From NCBI GenBank assembly GCA_964485855.1, contig CAZAKI010000001.1, positions 1-64,000 of the forward strand: a stretch of DNA of 64,000 nucleotides, in the 5' to 3' direction. The notes beneath the pieces were generated by a model. The model had not been told where the DNA came from. It saw only the letters and a program-made list of their open reading frames with translations, and made no database searches. The first letter of the stretch is position 1, and every line of letters begins with the position of its first letter. Source of the stretch: UBA993 sp964485855. Its GTDB lineage: Bacteria > Bacillota > Dethiobacteria > DTU022. This document shows, one piece after another, positions 23,786-33,341 of the stretch. The translations under genes were made by a program, and so were the position numbers.

Positions 23786-24586
23786 CTAAAATAAATCTGT
23801 TAGCCCTGGCCAGCTTGTAATTATAACTAATATACCCAACACCCAGCAGTAAAAGGAGAAATAATGCAGTTTATTGCTGGTAAGAAGTTTGATAAATGTT
23901 TTTATAGCAAATAAACCTGAAATAAATGCAGTCAAAGCTCCCGCCAAATAATAAATTAGCAACTTTATATCAAACGATGTTGAAAAAAAGTGCTTTGTTT
24001 CAAGGAGCGTAGCCCCAAAGATTACAGGAACCGCAAGCATGAATGAATAGCGGATAGCGGTTTCGCGATCCAGCCCACGCCAGAGAGATCCAAAAATTGT
24101 TGATCCTGATCTTGAAATACCGGGAATTATGGCTAAAGACTGTATGAGGCCGATTAATGCAGCATCTTTTAGCTTCATTTGGTCCATTTTTCTGGAACCA
24201 ACCGGAAGATATGCAAGCAGGAAGAGCAGAGTCCCAGTGATTAGAAGCATAAAACCGACCAAAATAGTTGATTTAAAAGCCAATTCTAAGTAATCCTTAA
24301 ATAGCAGGCCAACTAGACCAGTCACCAAGGTTCCGGTCAACAAAAGGATCAAAAAATGACCTTGTTGTTTGTCTTTTAAAACATAAAATAGGGCTAGAAA
24401 ATCTTTTCGGAAAACAGTTAAGACTGAGATCAGGGTCCCGAAATGCAATAACACTTCTAAGGTCACTCCGGGTTCTTCAAGCCCTAAGATGCTCTGAAAT
24501 ATAACCAGATGTCCCGAACTGCTGACTGGTAAAAATTCAGTTAATCCCTGGACCAGCCCCAATAATAAAACTTCCCACAGCGACAA
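23786..24586 (-). CDS. uppP: Undecaprenyl-diphosphatase UppP
   Basis: Membrane enzyme recycling undecaprenyl diphosphate to the monophosphate carrier for cell-wall synthesis; loss or overexpression affects bacitracin sensitivity. The 266-residue polytopic protein has both signature motifs: GLTEFLPVSSSGH (15-27) and IPGISRSGST. TTG start behind GGGGG, 2 nt after the lipid-kinase stop, so it is co-transcribed with it. Confidence 0.95.
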   Translation of the reverse strand: MSLWEVLLLGLVQGLTEFLPVSSSGHLVIFQSILGLEEPGVTLEVLLHFGTLISVLTVFRKDFLALFYVLKDKQQGHFLILLLTGTLVTGLVGLLFKDYLELAFKSTILVGFMLLITGTLLFLLAYLPVGSRKMDQMKLKDAALIGLIQSLAIIPGISRSGSTIFGSLWRGLDRETAIRYSFMLAVPVIFGATLLETKHFFSTSFDIKLLIYYLAGALTAFISGLFAIKTFIKLLTSNKLHYFSFYCWVLGILVIITSWPGLTDLF

Positions 24587-24588
24587 TT

Positions 24589-25473
24589 TTAATTACCCCC
24601 AATTAGCACGTTCATTGCTTTTGGCTCCAGTGTAAAGTGCATATATTCTCCGGTCAGGATTTCACCTTCCATGTGCAAAGGGTGAGATTCGCTTAAATAA
24701 AGTGTTATTTCTTTTGATCGGTACATGGCTGCTTGCTTTAAATGAATATGTTTACCGCTAAAAACTTTTGGGAAGTGGTATGCCAAGCTCAAATTATTCA
24801 TATGATCAAGAACGCATATATCAAGAAGTCCGTCATCTTGAATCGCCTGGGGAAGTATTTTCATCCCTCCACCATAGGTGCTGCCGATCCCGACTGCCAC
24901 CAAAACAGGCTTTTTCGTAAAACGATTACCATCACCAAGATCAATCTCCATATCAATTGGCCGATAAGAAAACAATGTCTCGAATACGGCATAGATATAT
25001 GCCCAAATTCCATTGAGCGGTTTTATACCTTTATTAACTCTCTGCGCAACAGTCGCATCAAATCCTACGCCTACTGAGTTAATAAAATAGCGATTCATAA
25101 CTTTGCCCAGATCAATCTTCTTAACCACTGCTCGTTGTAAAGCCTGACAAGCTTCAATCACATCGCGGGGCATATTAACACTCATCGCAAAATCATTGCC
25201 TTTGCCACCGTGAATAGCAGCCAGAACAGCATCGCTACCGGCCAACCCGTTTAATACTTCATTTACGGTCCCATCACCGCCGGCCGCAACAACGATGTTA
25301 TAACCTTCTTTTACAGCCTGTTTAGATGCATCAATTGCATCTCGTGGCTCCTTAGTCTGATAAATATCGAAATGCAAATTAGCATCTTTAAAATAATTTT
25401 CGATTACAGGCATAAGTGCCTTGGCCCTTCCACTCCCGGCAATTGGGTTCAGAATGAATTTATAACGATTCAT
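24589..25473 (-). CDS. YegS/DagK-family lipid kinase
   Basis: A 294-residue diacylglycerol-kinase-type protein: NPIAGSGRA (8-16) and the ATP-binding GGDGTVNEVLNG, with further family blocks HGGKGNDFA and VGFDATVA. Such proteins phosphorylate diacylglycerol or similar lipids, returning them to phosphatidate for phospholipid synthesis; the exact lipid is not known. GGGGGC precedes the ATG. Coupled to uppP downstream; both act on membrane lipids. Confidence 0.9.
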   Translation of the reverse strand: MNRYKFILNPIAGSGRAKALMPVIENYFKDANLHFDIYQTKEPRDAIDASKQAVKEGYNIVVAAGGDGTVNEVLNGLAGSDAVLAAIHGGKGNDFAMSVNMPRDVIEACQALQRAVVKKIDLGKVMNRYFINSVGVGFDATVAQRVNKGIKPLNGIWAYIYAVFETLFSYRPIDMEIDLGDGNRFTKKPVLVAVGIGSTYGGGMKILPQAIQDDGLLDICVLDHMNNLSLAYHFPKVFSGKHIHLKQAAMYRSKEITLYLSESHPLHMEGEILTGEYMHFTLEPKAMNVLIGGN

Positions 25474-25513
25474 CTAATAGCCCCCTTTTCCATTTTTAGT
25501 ACTTTTTTATTTG

Positions 25514-25539
25514 AAAAGAGAACGCTTAAGCGCGTTCTC
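25514..25539 (-). terminator. Terminator after RNase J gene
   Basis: On the minus strand GAGAACGC pairs with GCGTTCTC (8 bp; extra pairing possible through the central GCTTAAGC), followed by TTTTC. It sits 21 nt past the RNase J stop. Confidence 0.7.
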
Positions 25540-25559
25540 CGGGACTAAATTGATAATCA

Positions 25560-27257
25560 CTATTGCAGCTTGTTATCTTGAGTTGGAATATCAATGATAA
25601 TTGGCATGATCATCGGGCGTCTGCCAGTGTGTTCATAAAAATATGATGATGCCGAATCGCGAATCCGCGACTTAATTTTATTCCATTCACTTAACTTTTC
25701 GTTATTAATTTTATTAATTGTTTTTAACAGAGATTCTTTTGAACCTTCGATCAGGTCAACTGACTCCCTGACATAAACAAAACCGCGGGTTATTATCTCC
25801 GGTCCAGCTAATAGTTTTCCATTATCCTGGTTGATCGCAAGCACGATAATAACAATCCCATCTTCAGATAGAATCTGGCGATCACGAATCACAACTTCTC
25901 CTACGTCACCAACACCAAAACCGTCAACCAAGATCCGCCCTGCCGGGACAGTACCGGCGAGCCTGCCTTTGCCATCAGTGAATTCCATGACACTACCGGG
26001 TTTGACGAGAAAAACATTATTTTCTGGAATGTCAAGATTTTGGGCGATTTTTGAACAATACGTCATCTGTCGGAATTCACCGTGCACCGGGATAAGATAA
26101 CGGGGTCGCAGAAGATTAATCATCAGTTTGATCTCTTCTTCACTGCCATGCCCTGATACATGGACTCCTGATACAGCCCTGTAAATAACCTCTGCTTTTA
26201 ACTGAAAGAGATTATTAACGGTTCGGGCTACTAACTTTTCATTTCCGGGAATTGGATTGGCTGCAATGATTACAGTATCACCTTCCCGGACTTCAACCTG
26301 CCGGTGCTCAGATTGGGAAATTCTAGTTAAAGCCGACATCGGTTCTCCCTGGCTGCCGGTAGTAATTAACGCCATTTTTTCAGGATTGATCTCCTTGATC
26401 TGATCGACATCAACCAAAACGTCAACCGGTATTTTTAAATAACCCAGCTCTGTGGCGATATTAACCGAATTAACAATGCTACGTCCAATCACACAAACCT
26501 TCCGCTCGTAACGGACAGCGGCATTGACAACCTGCTGAATACGGTGGATATTGGAAGCAAAAGTAGCAAGAATAATTCTGCTGTTCGACAAGCGGAATAT
26601 TTCATCGATACTGTTGCCAACTACTTTTTCCGAAAGTGTATAACCGGGACGATCCGCATTTGTAGAATCGATCAAAGCAGCGACAACACCCCGTTTACCT
26701 ATATCTGCCAATTTGTGATAATCCGTGATTCGTCCGTCAACAGGAGTTTGATCGAATTTAAAATCACTAGTGTAAACTATGATTCCGGCCGGGGTTTCAA
26801 TAGCCAAGCCTACTGAATCAGGAATACTGTGATTTGTTCTGAAAAAATCGATCTTGAAATTCGCGGAGAGAACCAAGTTATTGTCCGGAACAATCTCATT
26901 CAGTTGTAAATCCTTTACAGGATGTTCCATTAGTTTCGCCTGTAAGAGCCCGAGAGTTAGCCTGGTTCCATAAATCGGTGCTTTAATATCTTCTAAAATA
27001 AATGGCATTGCGCCGATATGATCTTCATGACCATGTGTTAGTATAATTCCCAAAACATTAAGTTTGTTCTCCAGGATGTAAGATATATCAGGAATGACAA
27101 TATCAACTCCTAACATCGATTCATCCGGAAATTTTAGGCCGGCGTCCATCAAAATACATTCATTGCCGACCTGCACTAAAAACATATTTTTTCCTATTTC
27201 ACCAACCCCGCCAAGCGGAATTAATTTTACTACCTGATTATGATTTTTTTTAGACAA
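25560..27257 (-). CDS. rnj: Ribonuclease J
   Basis: Metallo-beta-lactamase/beta-CASP ribonuclease with 5'-3' exo- and endonuclease activity, a main mRNA and rRNA processing enzyme in Firmicutes. The 565-residue protein has LTHGHEDHIGA (about 72-82), the beta-CASP ATFASN and GSQGEPMSALTRI motifs, the VSGHGSEEE segment, the PVHGE histidine and a C-terminal domain of about 100 residues. TTG start behind GGAGG. One RNase J copy is visible here. Followed by a terminator. Confidence 0.96.
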   Translation of the reverse strand: MSKKNHNQVVKLIPLGGVGEIGKNMFLVQVGNECILMDAGLKFPDESMLGVDIVIPDISYILENKLNVLGIILTHGHEDHIGAMPFILEDIKAPIYGTRLTLGLLQAKLMEHPVKDLQLNEIVPDNNLVLSANFKIDFFRTNHSIPDSVGLAIETPAGIIVYTSDFKFDQTPVDGRITDYHKLADIGKRGVVAALIDSTNADRPGYTLSEKVVGNSIDEIFRLSNSRIILATFASNIHRIQQVVNAAVRYERKVCVIGRSIVNSVNIATELGYLKIPVDVLVDVDQIKEINPEKMALITTGSQGEPMSALTRISQSEHRQVEVREGDTVIIAANPIPGNEKLVARTVNNLFQLKAEVIYRAVSGVHVSGHGSEEEIKLMINLLRPRYLIPVHGEFRQMTYCSKIAQNLDIPENNVFLVKPGSVMEFTDGKGRLAGTVPAGRILVDGFGVGDVGEVVIRDRQILSEDGIVIIVLAINQDNGKLLAGPEIITRGFVYVRESVDLIEGSKESLLKTINKINNEKLSEWNKIKSRIRDSASSYFYEHTGRRPMIMPIIIDIPTQDNKLQ

Positions 27258-27335
27258 ATTAATCCTCCAATATAGTACCTAAAATAATTATTAAGGTATT
27301 TATTTAGCGACCGCTGAAGTCAGACCGCTTAACAC

Positions 27336-27788
27336 TTACCCTGTATGACCAAATCCACCATCACTTCGATTTGTAGCCGGAAGTTCTTCTTTTAGGGTCA
27401 AAATCGCCCTGGCTACCGGTGATAGAACCATTTGGGCAATCCGATCTCCGCGCTTAATAATAAAGGGTTCATCGCCTAAGTTAGCCAATATTATTTTTAT
27501 TTCACCTCGGTAGTCGGAATCGATAGTTCCCGGAGCGTTTAAAATCACTATCCCGTTATTTATAGCAAGACCACTGCGAGGGCGAATTTGCAGCTCATAA
27601 CCTGAAGGTACAGCTACTACTAATCCGGTTGAGATTAATTTCCGATCTCCCGGTTTTATTAATTCCGCTTCGGCAACTGCAGCGTAAAGATCCATCCCGG
27701 AAGCGCCCTCAGTCATATAGCGCGGCAGTGGAAGATCTTCAGCTGCACTTGTTTTTTTGATTATAACCTTAACGGTGTCCCAGTTGAT
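27336..27788 (-). CDS. dut: dUTP diphosphatase, probable ATC start
   Basis: Trimeric dUTPase making dUMP and keeping uracil out of DNA. All five motifs are visible: GASGMDLYA, RPRSGLA, NAPGTIDSDYRGEI (with the catalytic aspartate), GDRIAQMV and RSDGGFGHTG. The first ATG (27716) would cut the N-terminal strand and the LPLPRY segment. The frame is open upstream (VKVIIKK) but has no ATG, GTG or TTG after the nearest stop. ATC at 27788, 7 nt behind GGAGG, gives 150 residues, the usual length. Start inferred; a base error is the alternative. Downstream of pnp. Confidence 0.88.
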   Translation of the reverse strand: MNWDTVKVIIKKTSAAEDLPLPRYMTEGASGMDLYAAVAEAELIKPGDRKLISTGLVVAVPSGYELQIRPRSGLAINNGIVILNAPGTIDSDYRGEIKIILANLGDEPFIIKRGDRIAQMVLSPVARAILTLKEELPATNRSDGGFGHTG

Positions 27789-27858
27789 TACTGCACCTCC
27801 ACCGTTCCAGTTACCATTTCAATAATCATTGCAGTGTTTAGGGGCAATATTTTCTAAT

Positions 27859-29991
27859 CTAATCCCGACGCTGACGCGATTTTTCCCGGCGTTCATGATC
27901 ATTTCCGGCTCCTTCAGGCCTTGGCAGCAGGGCTTTTCGGGAAAGGTTAATCCTTCCTTTTTCATCAATATCGAGAACTTTAACTTCGATCTTGTCACCC
28001 AGTTTAACAACATCTTCGGTTTTATCGACGCGATGATGTGCGAGGTGAGAGATATGCAACAACCCTTCTTTGCCAGGTAATAATTCGACAAAAGCACCAT
28101 AGCGTTCAACCCTGGTCACTTTACCTAAATAAATTTCACCAGCTTCAACATCTTTCACCAGTGCTTCAATCATCTGTTGCGCTTTTTTACCATTTTCAGG
28201 ATCTACGGCAGCAATAAACACCCGGCCATCTGGTTCAATATCAATGCCCACTCCGGTTTCAGCGATTATTTTATTGATCATTCTTCCGCCTGGCCCGATA
28301 ACATCTCTGATTTTATCAATACCAATCTGCATTTTTATCATGCGTGGAGCATTCGGAGATAATTCAGGCCTTGGAGTTGAAATGGTTTCGTTCATGATGG
28401 CCAGTATATGCTTGTAGCCCCGATCAGCCTGTTCCAAAGCTTTTTCCAATATGGTGCTGGAAATACCCTTGATCTTTATATCCATCTGAATAGCGGTTAT
28501 GCCTGATTCAGTCCCAGCAACCTTAAAATCCATATCTCCAAGAAAATCTTCGACTCCCTGGATATCAGAAAGGATAGCAATATCTTCACCTTCTTTGATC
28601 AGACCCATGGCGATTCCCGCTACAGGACGCTTTAGTGGAACACCGGTATCCATCATCGACATTGATCCGGAACAGACACTGCCCATTGAAGTTGAACCAT
28701 TCGATTCAAGGACTTCAGAAACGAGGCGAATAGTGTAGGGAAAATCATCTTCCGAGGGGACAACCGGCTCTAAAGCACGTTCTGCCAAGGCTCCATGACC
28801 AATCTCCCTGCGGCCGGGACCGCGCATAAACCCGGTTTCACCGACACTGTAGGGTGGAAAATTATAATGGTGCATGAAGCGTTTCGATTCTTCCAAACCA
28901 AGTCCATCCAGCAGCTGCACATCACGCAGGGCAGAAAGTGTGCAAACATTCATTACCTGGGTTTGTCCGCGGGTAAATACCGCTGATCCGTGAGTGCGTG
29001 GTAATACCGATATTTCACAGCTAATCGGTCTGATCTCTTCGGTTTTTCTCCCATCAGCCCTTAAACCTTTTTTAATCACCAATGCACGCATTGTCTCTTT
29101 TAACACAAGTTCGAAGATTTTTGCCAACTCAGTTTCTTGTTCAGGATATTGTTCGGCAAGTTCTTCGATCATGGCTGATTTTATAGTTGACAAAAACTCT
29201 TCGCGTTCTTTTTTTTCAACAATCTGAAACGCTGCTTCAATTTTATCCCTGGTCAGCACTTCTATTTTCTGCTGGATATCGTCAGAGATTTCTGCTGCAA
29301 TAAATTCCATTTTTGACATGCCGTTTTCGGTAACCATTTTTTCCTGCACAGAAACAATTTCTTTGATTACCTGATGTCCGGCTTCGATACACTGCAGCAG
29401 TTCTTCTTTACTGATTTCATTTGATCCTGCTTCAACCATCATTACTGCTTCTTTTGTTCCCGCGAGCATTAAATGCAGGTCACTTTTCTGTGTTTCATCC
29501 TGGTTTGGATTAATGACCGGTTTCCCGTCGATTAAGCCGACGATAACCGCTCCTACTGGTCCGTCAAAAGGAATTTTTGATAGCGATAAGGCAGCGGATG
29601 CGCCGATAATCGACAAAGGCTCCGGAGGGCAATCCTGGTCCATCGATAATACAGTTGATACAATATGGACAGAATTACGGAAACTTTTAGGGAAAAGTGG
29701 TCTTAATGACCGATCGGTAAGCCGGCAGCCCAAGATTGCTCTTTCCGTTGGACGTCCCTCTCTTTTAATAAAACCACCTGGTATCCTGCCTACTGCATAA
29801 AGTCTCTCTTCATAGTCAACCGTAAGCGGAAAAAAATCGATTCCTTCGCGTGCTTCATCTGCAACGGTTGCAGTTACGAGAACAACCGTATCACCGTATC
29901 TCATCAAAACAGAACCACTGGCCTGTTTAGCCAGCCTTCCTGTTTCGAAGGTCATTTTTCTGCCTTGCAAATCAAGTTCATATACGTTCAT
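27859..29991 (-). CDS. pnp: Polyribonucleotide nucleotidyltransferase (PNPase)
   Basis: Phosphorolytic 3'-5' exoribonuclease. The 710-residue protein has two RNase PH domains (about 10-140 and 310-450), an intervening helical domain, a KH domain with IGPGGRMINKI, and an S1 domain (from about 615) ending in a basic tail. The ATG at 29991 behind GAGGAG gives MNVYELDLQGRKM, the family start; an upstream in-frame extension is not needed. It follows rpsO across a strong hairpin, the conserved order. Confidence 0.97.
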   Translation of the reverse strand: MNVYELDLQGRKMTFETGRLAKQASGSVLMRYGDTVVLVTATVADEAREGIDFFPLTVDYEERLYAVGRIPGGFIKREGRPTERAILGCRLTDRSLRPLFPKSFRNSVHIVSTVLSMDQDCPPEPLSIIGASAALSLSKIPFDGPVGAVIVGLIDGKPVINPNQDETQKSDLHLMLAGTKEAVMMVEAGSNEISKEELLQCIEAGHQVIKEIVSVQEKMVTENGMSKMEFIAAEISDDIQQKIEVLTRDKIEAAFQIVEKKEREEFLSTIKSAMIEELAEQYPEQETELAKIFELVLKETMRALVIKKGLRADGRKTEEIRPISCEISVLPRTHGSAVFTRGQTQVMNVCTLSALRDVQLLDGLGLEESKRFMHHYNFPPYSVGETGFMRGPGRREIGHGALAERALEPVVPSEDDFPYTIRLVSEVLESNGSTSMGSVCSGSMSMMDTGVPLKRPVAGIAMGLIKEGEDIAILSDIQGVEDFLGDMDFKVAGTESGITAIQMDIKIKGISSTILEKALEQADRGYKHILAIMNETISTPRPELSPNAPRMIKMQIGIDKIRDVIGPGGRMINKIIAETGVGIDIEPDGRVFIAAVDPENGKKAQQMIEALVKDVEAGEIYLGKVTRVERYGAFVELLPGKEGLLHISHLAHHRVDKTEDVVKLGDKIEVKVLDIDEKGRINLSRKALLPRPEGAGNDHERREKSRQRRD

Positions 29992-30032
29992 ATTTCTAGT
30001 ACTCCTCTCATGTAAAAACACAACAAAACCGT

Positions 30033-30062
30033 AAACACGGGGGTAATCATCCCCCCGTGTTT
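30033..30062 (-). terminator. rpsO-pnp intergenic hairpin
   Basis: AAACACGGGGG pairs with CCCCCGTGTTT (11 bp, 8-nt loop). The following TTTACGGTTTTG is only partly T-rich, so it may be a partial terminator or a processing and stability site, as at the rpsO-pnp junction in E. coli. Confidence 0.65.
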
Positions 30063-30071
30063 ATCGATTCT

Positions 30072-30338
30072 TTACTTTCTCAATCCAAGCTTGGCTAGAA
30101 TTGCCTGGTAACGTTCAGGTGAACGGTCACGCAGGTAGTTTAAAAGGCCTCTCCTGCGCCCGACCATTTTCAACAACCCTCTTTGTGAATGAAAATCCTT
30201 CTTATGGATCTTTAGGTGGTCGGTAAGATAATTAATTCTTTCAGTCAGAAGTGCAATTTGCACTTCCGGAGAACCAGTATCGCCTTCATGCCTCTTGTGC
30301 AGATCAATGATCTGCTGCTTGCGTTCATTATCCAACAT
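30072..30338 (-). CDS. rpsO: Ribosomal protein S15
   Basis: An 88-residue S15 (uS15) with the conserved HEGDTGSPEVQIALLTERI segment, LKIHKKDFHSQRGLLKMVG and RRGLLNYLR. It binds the 16S rRNA central domain early in assembly. The ATG at 30338 behind GGGAGG gives the standard start MLDNERKQQ; an upstream start codon in frame would add 11 atypical residues. Likely self-regulated through the leader structure upstream. Confidence 0.97.
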   Translation of the reverse strand: MLDNERKQQIIDLHKRHEGDTGSPEVQIALLTERINYLTDHLKIHKKDFHSQRGLLKMVGRRRGLLNYLRDRSPERYQAILAKLGLRK

Positions 30339-30365
30339 TAAGCTATCCTCCCTTATTATAAAACG

Positions 30366-30412
30366 CCGCAAGCCAAGCGAAACGTCGGGAAATCGTTTTC
30401 CCTAGCCTGCGG
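30366..30412 (-). promoter_or_regulatory. Structured leader upstream of rpsO (possible S15 autoregulatory element)
   Basis: Outer stem CCGCAGGC/GCTTGCGG encloses a hairpin GGGAAA-ACGA-TTTCCC and a 13-nt unpaired arm, directly upstream of the rpsO SD. S15 leaders in several phyla bind S15 to block translation. A short T4 follows, so it could instead terminate ribF transcripts. Confidence 0.5.
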
Positions 30413-30418
30413 TTTAAA

Positions 30419-31417
30419 CTATGATGATCTTAGCACACTACACCCTGCTTGTAAAGAAAGGGCACTTTCAGTAATACCTTCCTGCAATAATAACAAGAGA
30501 TCACGCGCTTTTTGAATATCTTTTGCAATTTGTTCTCTGAGCATATGTGGTGATGGAAAATATCTGGTATCTCTTAATTTTTCTAAAAAGCAAAGCCGGA
30601 TAGTTTGCTCATAGAGTGAACCATCAAAATCAAGAAGGTGCGTTTCTGCAGTTCGATCAGCATAATTATTAAATGTCGGTTTTAGACCAACATTTGTAAC
30701 TCCGTAGTAGATATGATCGCTTATTTTACCTGCGGCAGTAAGATAAACGCCATCACCTGGCCAAAGCAGATTTCCATTAGTGGTCAAGTTTGCCGTAGGG
30801 TATACCAGGCGATGTCCAAGACCACTTCCACGGCATACCTTTCCTTCCCGGTAAAAAAAGTAATTAAGATATTCAGCCGCTTCCCGGACTGAACCTTCAA
30901 TTAGCATTTTACGGATTAGTGAACTGCTTACGATTCTTTCTTTATAAGTCAGCAAAGGTTGCACGACTGTCATAAAACCTTTGTTATGACCCCATTTTAT
31001 TAAGGTTTGTGCGTTACCGGCACCAAGACGACCAAAACGATAGTTTTCACCGATAAATACAGCGTTTACCTTTAACTTTTCAATCAGGATTTTCTGGATA
31101 AATTGTTCCGGTTCAAGTGAAGCGAGTTGTTCTGAGAATGGCTCGATAATCATATAGTCAACATCCAACTCAGCCATAATTTCAGCACGATCTACCAGAT
31201 CTGACAACAAGGACACGTTTTTACCTTTCCTGAGCATATTCAGGGGGTGAGGGTTAAATATTAACGCAGCGCTCGCACCTCCTGCTCTTTGAGCCTGTCG
31301 AACAGCTGCTTTCAAAATAGCCTGATGGCCACGATGAATCCCGTCAAAATTGCCAAGAGCTAGATGCAAATTTTTGATATCCGGCGGAAACTGAACTAAA
31401 TTATTAATAATCTCCAT
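30419..31417 (-). CDS. ribF: Bifunctional riboflavin kinase / FAD synthetase
   Basis: Makes FMN and FAD. The 332-residue protein has an N-terminal nucleotidyltransferase domain with LGNFDGIHRGHQAIL (21-35) and FIGENYRFG, and a C-terminal riboflavin kinase domain with GLGHRLVYPTANL and GVTNVGLKPTF. The C-terminal tail runs about 25 residues past the usual end. Between truB and rpsO, the conserved order. Confidence 0.95.
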   Translation of the reverse strand: MEIINNLVQFPPDIKNLHLALGNFDGIHRGHQAILKAAVRQAQRAGGASAALIFNPHPLNMLRKGKNVSLLSDLVDRAEIMAELDVDYMIIEPFSEQLASLEPEQFIQKILIEKLKVNAVFIGENYRFGRLGAGNAQTLIKWGHNKGFMTVVQPLLTYKERIVSSSLIRKMLIEGSVREAAEYLNYFFYREGKVCRGSGLGHRLVYPTANLTTNGNLLWPGDGVYLTAAGKISDHIYYGVTNVGLKPTFNNYADRTAETHLLDFDGSLYEQTIRLCFLEKLRDTRYFPSPHMLREQIAKDIQKARDLLLLLQEGITESALSLQAGCSVLRSS

Positions 31418-31432
31418 CTATTTGTAACTCCA

Positions 31433-32359
31433 TCAGCATAAATTAGTATTAAGAAATTTTAACGTTTTTATCTTATATGCTTCATGATGCTTCATAATTT
31501 TCCCTAGCGCTAGAAACAAGCCATCCGTATTATAAAGTCTGTATACAAGATCATCGATAAAAACAGAGTGCGGTTTTTCCGGAAAAATATCTATAGTTTG
31601 ACCATTCTGCAATTTTTCCAGCTCCAGATCGGTCATTACAAGAGCGGGTAAATGCTGAAGTGCAGAGTCCATCGGCAGGATAGCCGCTTCGAGTTGATTT
31701 TTGATCTCAAGCTGCCTGAGCTGATCAAGGGTAAACGAATTTTCAATACAATAGGGCCCAACCGCTGTACGGGTTAGGGCAGCAAGATAAGCTCCGCAAC
31801 CGATTAAGTTTCCGATATCTACAGCCAGGCTTCGCACATAGGTACCACGGGAACAAATTAAGTTAATGGTAAGCTGCGGTTCATGATTAAAACGATAACT
31901 TTTAATTTCGAGTTGATAAATTTCTATCGTTCTCGATTTCCTGGGGACAGCCTTTCCTTCCCTCGTCCAGCGATACAAAGGGCGGCCTTTATATTTTAAA
32001 GCAGAATAAAGCGGTGGCAATTGCTGCTGTATACCCTGAAAAGTCTTTTCAATAGTGGCTAATTGTACTTTGTTTAAATGGGGAACTGAACTTTCTTTGA
32101 TGACCTTACCTTCCGCATCTCCTGTCTCAGTAACTCTGCCCAAAGTAATATCTGCCAAATATTGTTTGGGAAGCTCAATGATAAATTCAGTTAAACGGGT
32201 AGCCTTTCCCATACATACAGGCAAAACCCCTTCGGCCTGCGGATCAAGGGTTCCGGAATGTCCAGCCTTTTTACTTGAAAATATCTGTCTGACAGCCTGC
32301 AGAGTTTGATGTGAACTGTATCCTCTAACTTTATTGATCACTACGATTCCATTTACCAA
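31433..32359 (-). CDS. truB: tRNA pseudouridine(55) synthase TruB
   Basis: Converts U55 to pseudouridine in the tRNA T-loop. The 308-residue protein has KVRGYSSHQTLQ near the N-terminus, the catalytic block AGHSGTLDPQAEGVLPV (with the nucleophilic aspartate) and RGTYVRSLAVDIG. TTG start. It sits in the infB-rbfA-nrnA-truB-ribF run, all minus strand, with short gaps. Confidence 0.96.
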   Translation of the reverse strand: MVNGIVVINKVRGYSSHQTLQAVRQIFSSKKAGHSGTLDPQAEGVLPVCMGKATRLTEFIIELPKQYLADITLGRVTETGDAEGKVIKESSVPHLNKVQLATIEKTFQGIQQQLPPLYSALKYKGRPLYRWTREGKAVPRKSRTIEIYQLEIKSYRFNHEPQLTINLICSRGTYVRSLAVDIGNLIGCGAYLAALTRTAVGPYCIENSFTLDQLRQLEIKNQLEAAILPMDSALQHLPALVMTDLELEKLQNGQTIDIFPEKPHSVFIDDLVYRLYNTDGLFLALGKIMKHHEAYKIKTLKFLNTNLC

Positions 32360-32375
32360 TTTCTAACCCCTGGTA

Positions 32376-33341
32376 TTAAAGTTCTTTTAGCATTTCAAAG
32401 GCTTCTCTTAAAACCTTCTCTTTCACTGTTTCATAGTTTCCTTGCAAACGGCACCCTGCAGCACGGACATGGCCTCCGCCGTTAAGCTTTCCGGCCAGGG
32501 CACTGACATCGAGTAACTTGGATCTGAAGCCCACCTTTACCTCACGATCACTTTCTACGTAGAACAAGATACCCAGTTCTATACCCTCAATATTACGGGT
32601 ATAATTGACAATACCGTCCAGATCATCGGTTGTAGCACCACTACCAACCCGGATATCTTTGCTAATTGTCATTACAGCTACTGTTTGCTTGAGGTAAAGC
32701 TCCAAACTGGATATCGCTTCTTTTAGCAGAATGAAAAACGATAAGGGTCTTTCATCAAAAATCTTCTGCGAAAGCACTCCCGGACTAAGATCGTATTTCA
32801 GAAGCTCGGCAATTACCAGGTGAGTATGCGAGGTTGTGTTATCATACTTGAAAGATCCGGTATCCGTTGAGATTGCTACATATAGCGCTTCGGCGATTGG
32901 CTGATCGAGCTCAACACCCAGCTCTTTCAAGATACCAAATACTATTTCACCGGTAGCCGAAGCTTCTGAATCAATCAAGTTAAGAGAACCGAAACTTTGA
33001 TTAGTCACATGATGGTCAATATTGATTATTCTAGCGAAAGACATCACCTGATCTTTAAAAAGACCAAGTCTTTCTTCATCGCTGCTATCTAAAACAATAA
33101 CTACTTTTGAACTAGTCGAAGAAAAAACCTGATTATCGACCAGTTCAGCCCCTTTAAGAAAAGTGTATTTGCGGGGAATTGGTCCGGGTGTAAACATTTG
33201 CACCTTTTTACCAATTCTTTTTAACCCGGCGCCTAAAGCCAGCAGCGAACCAATACTATCACCATCAGGCAACATATGCGAAATTAAAGTGAAGTTATCG
33301 TCTTTCAGCAGGATTTCAATTATTTTCTCCCGATCGTTCAT
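32376..33341 (-). CDS. nrnA: DHH/DHHA1 phosphoesterase NrnA
   Basis: Oligoribonuclease and 3'-phosphoadenosine 5'-phosphate phosphatase. The 321-residue protein has an N-terminal DHH domain with PDGDSIGS, LDSSDEER and NIDHHVTN and the C-terminal DHHA1 glycine motif LNGGGHVRAAGC. The ATG overlaps the rbfA stop by one base. Finishes RNA decay started by the RNases encoded in this window. Confidence 0.95.
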   Translation of the reverse strand: MNDREKIIEILLKDDNFTLISHMLPDGDSIGSLLALGAGLKRIGKKVQMFTPGPIPRKYTFLKGAELVDNQVFSSTSSKVVIVLDSSDEERLGLFKDQVMSFARIINIDHHVTNQSFGSLNLIDSEASATGEIVFGILKELGVELDQPIAEALYVAISTDTGSFKYDNTTSHTHLVIAELLKYDLSPGVLSQKIFDERPLSFFILLKEAISSLELYLKQTVAVMTISKDIRVGSGATTDDLDGIVNYTRNIEGIELGILFYVESDREVKVGFRSKLLDVSALAGKLNGGGHVRAAGCRLQGNYETVKEKVLREAFEMLKEL

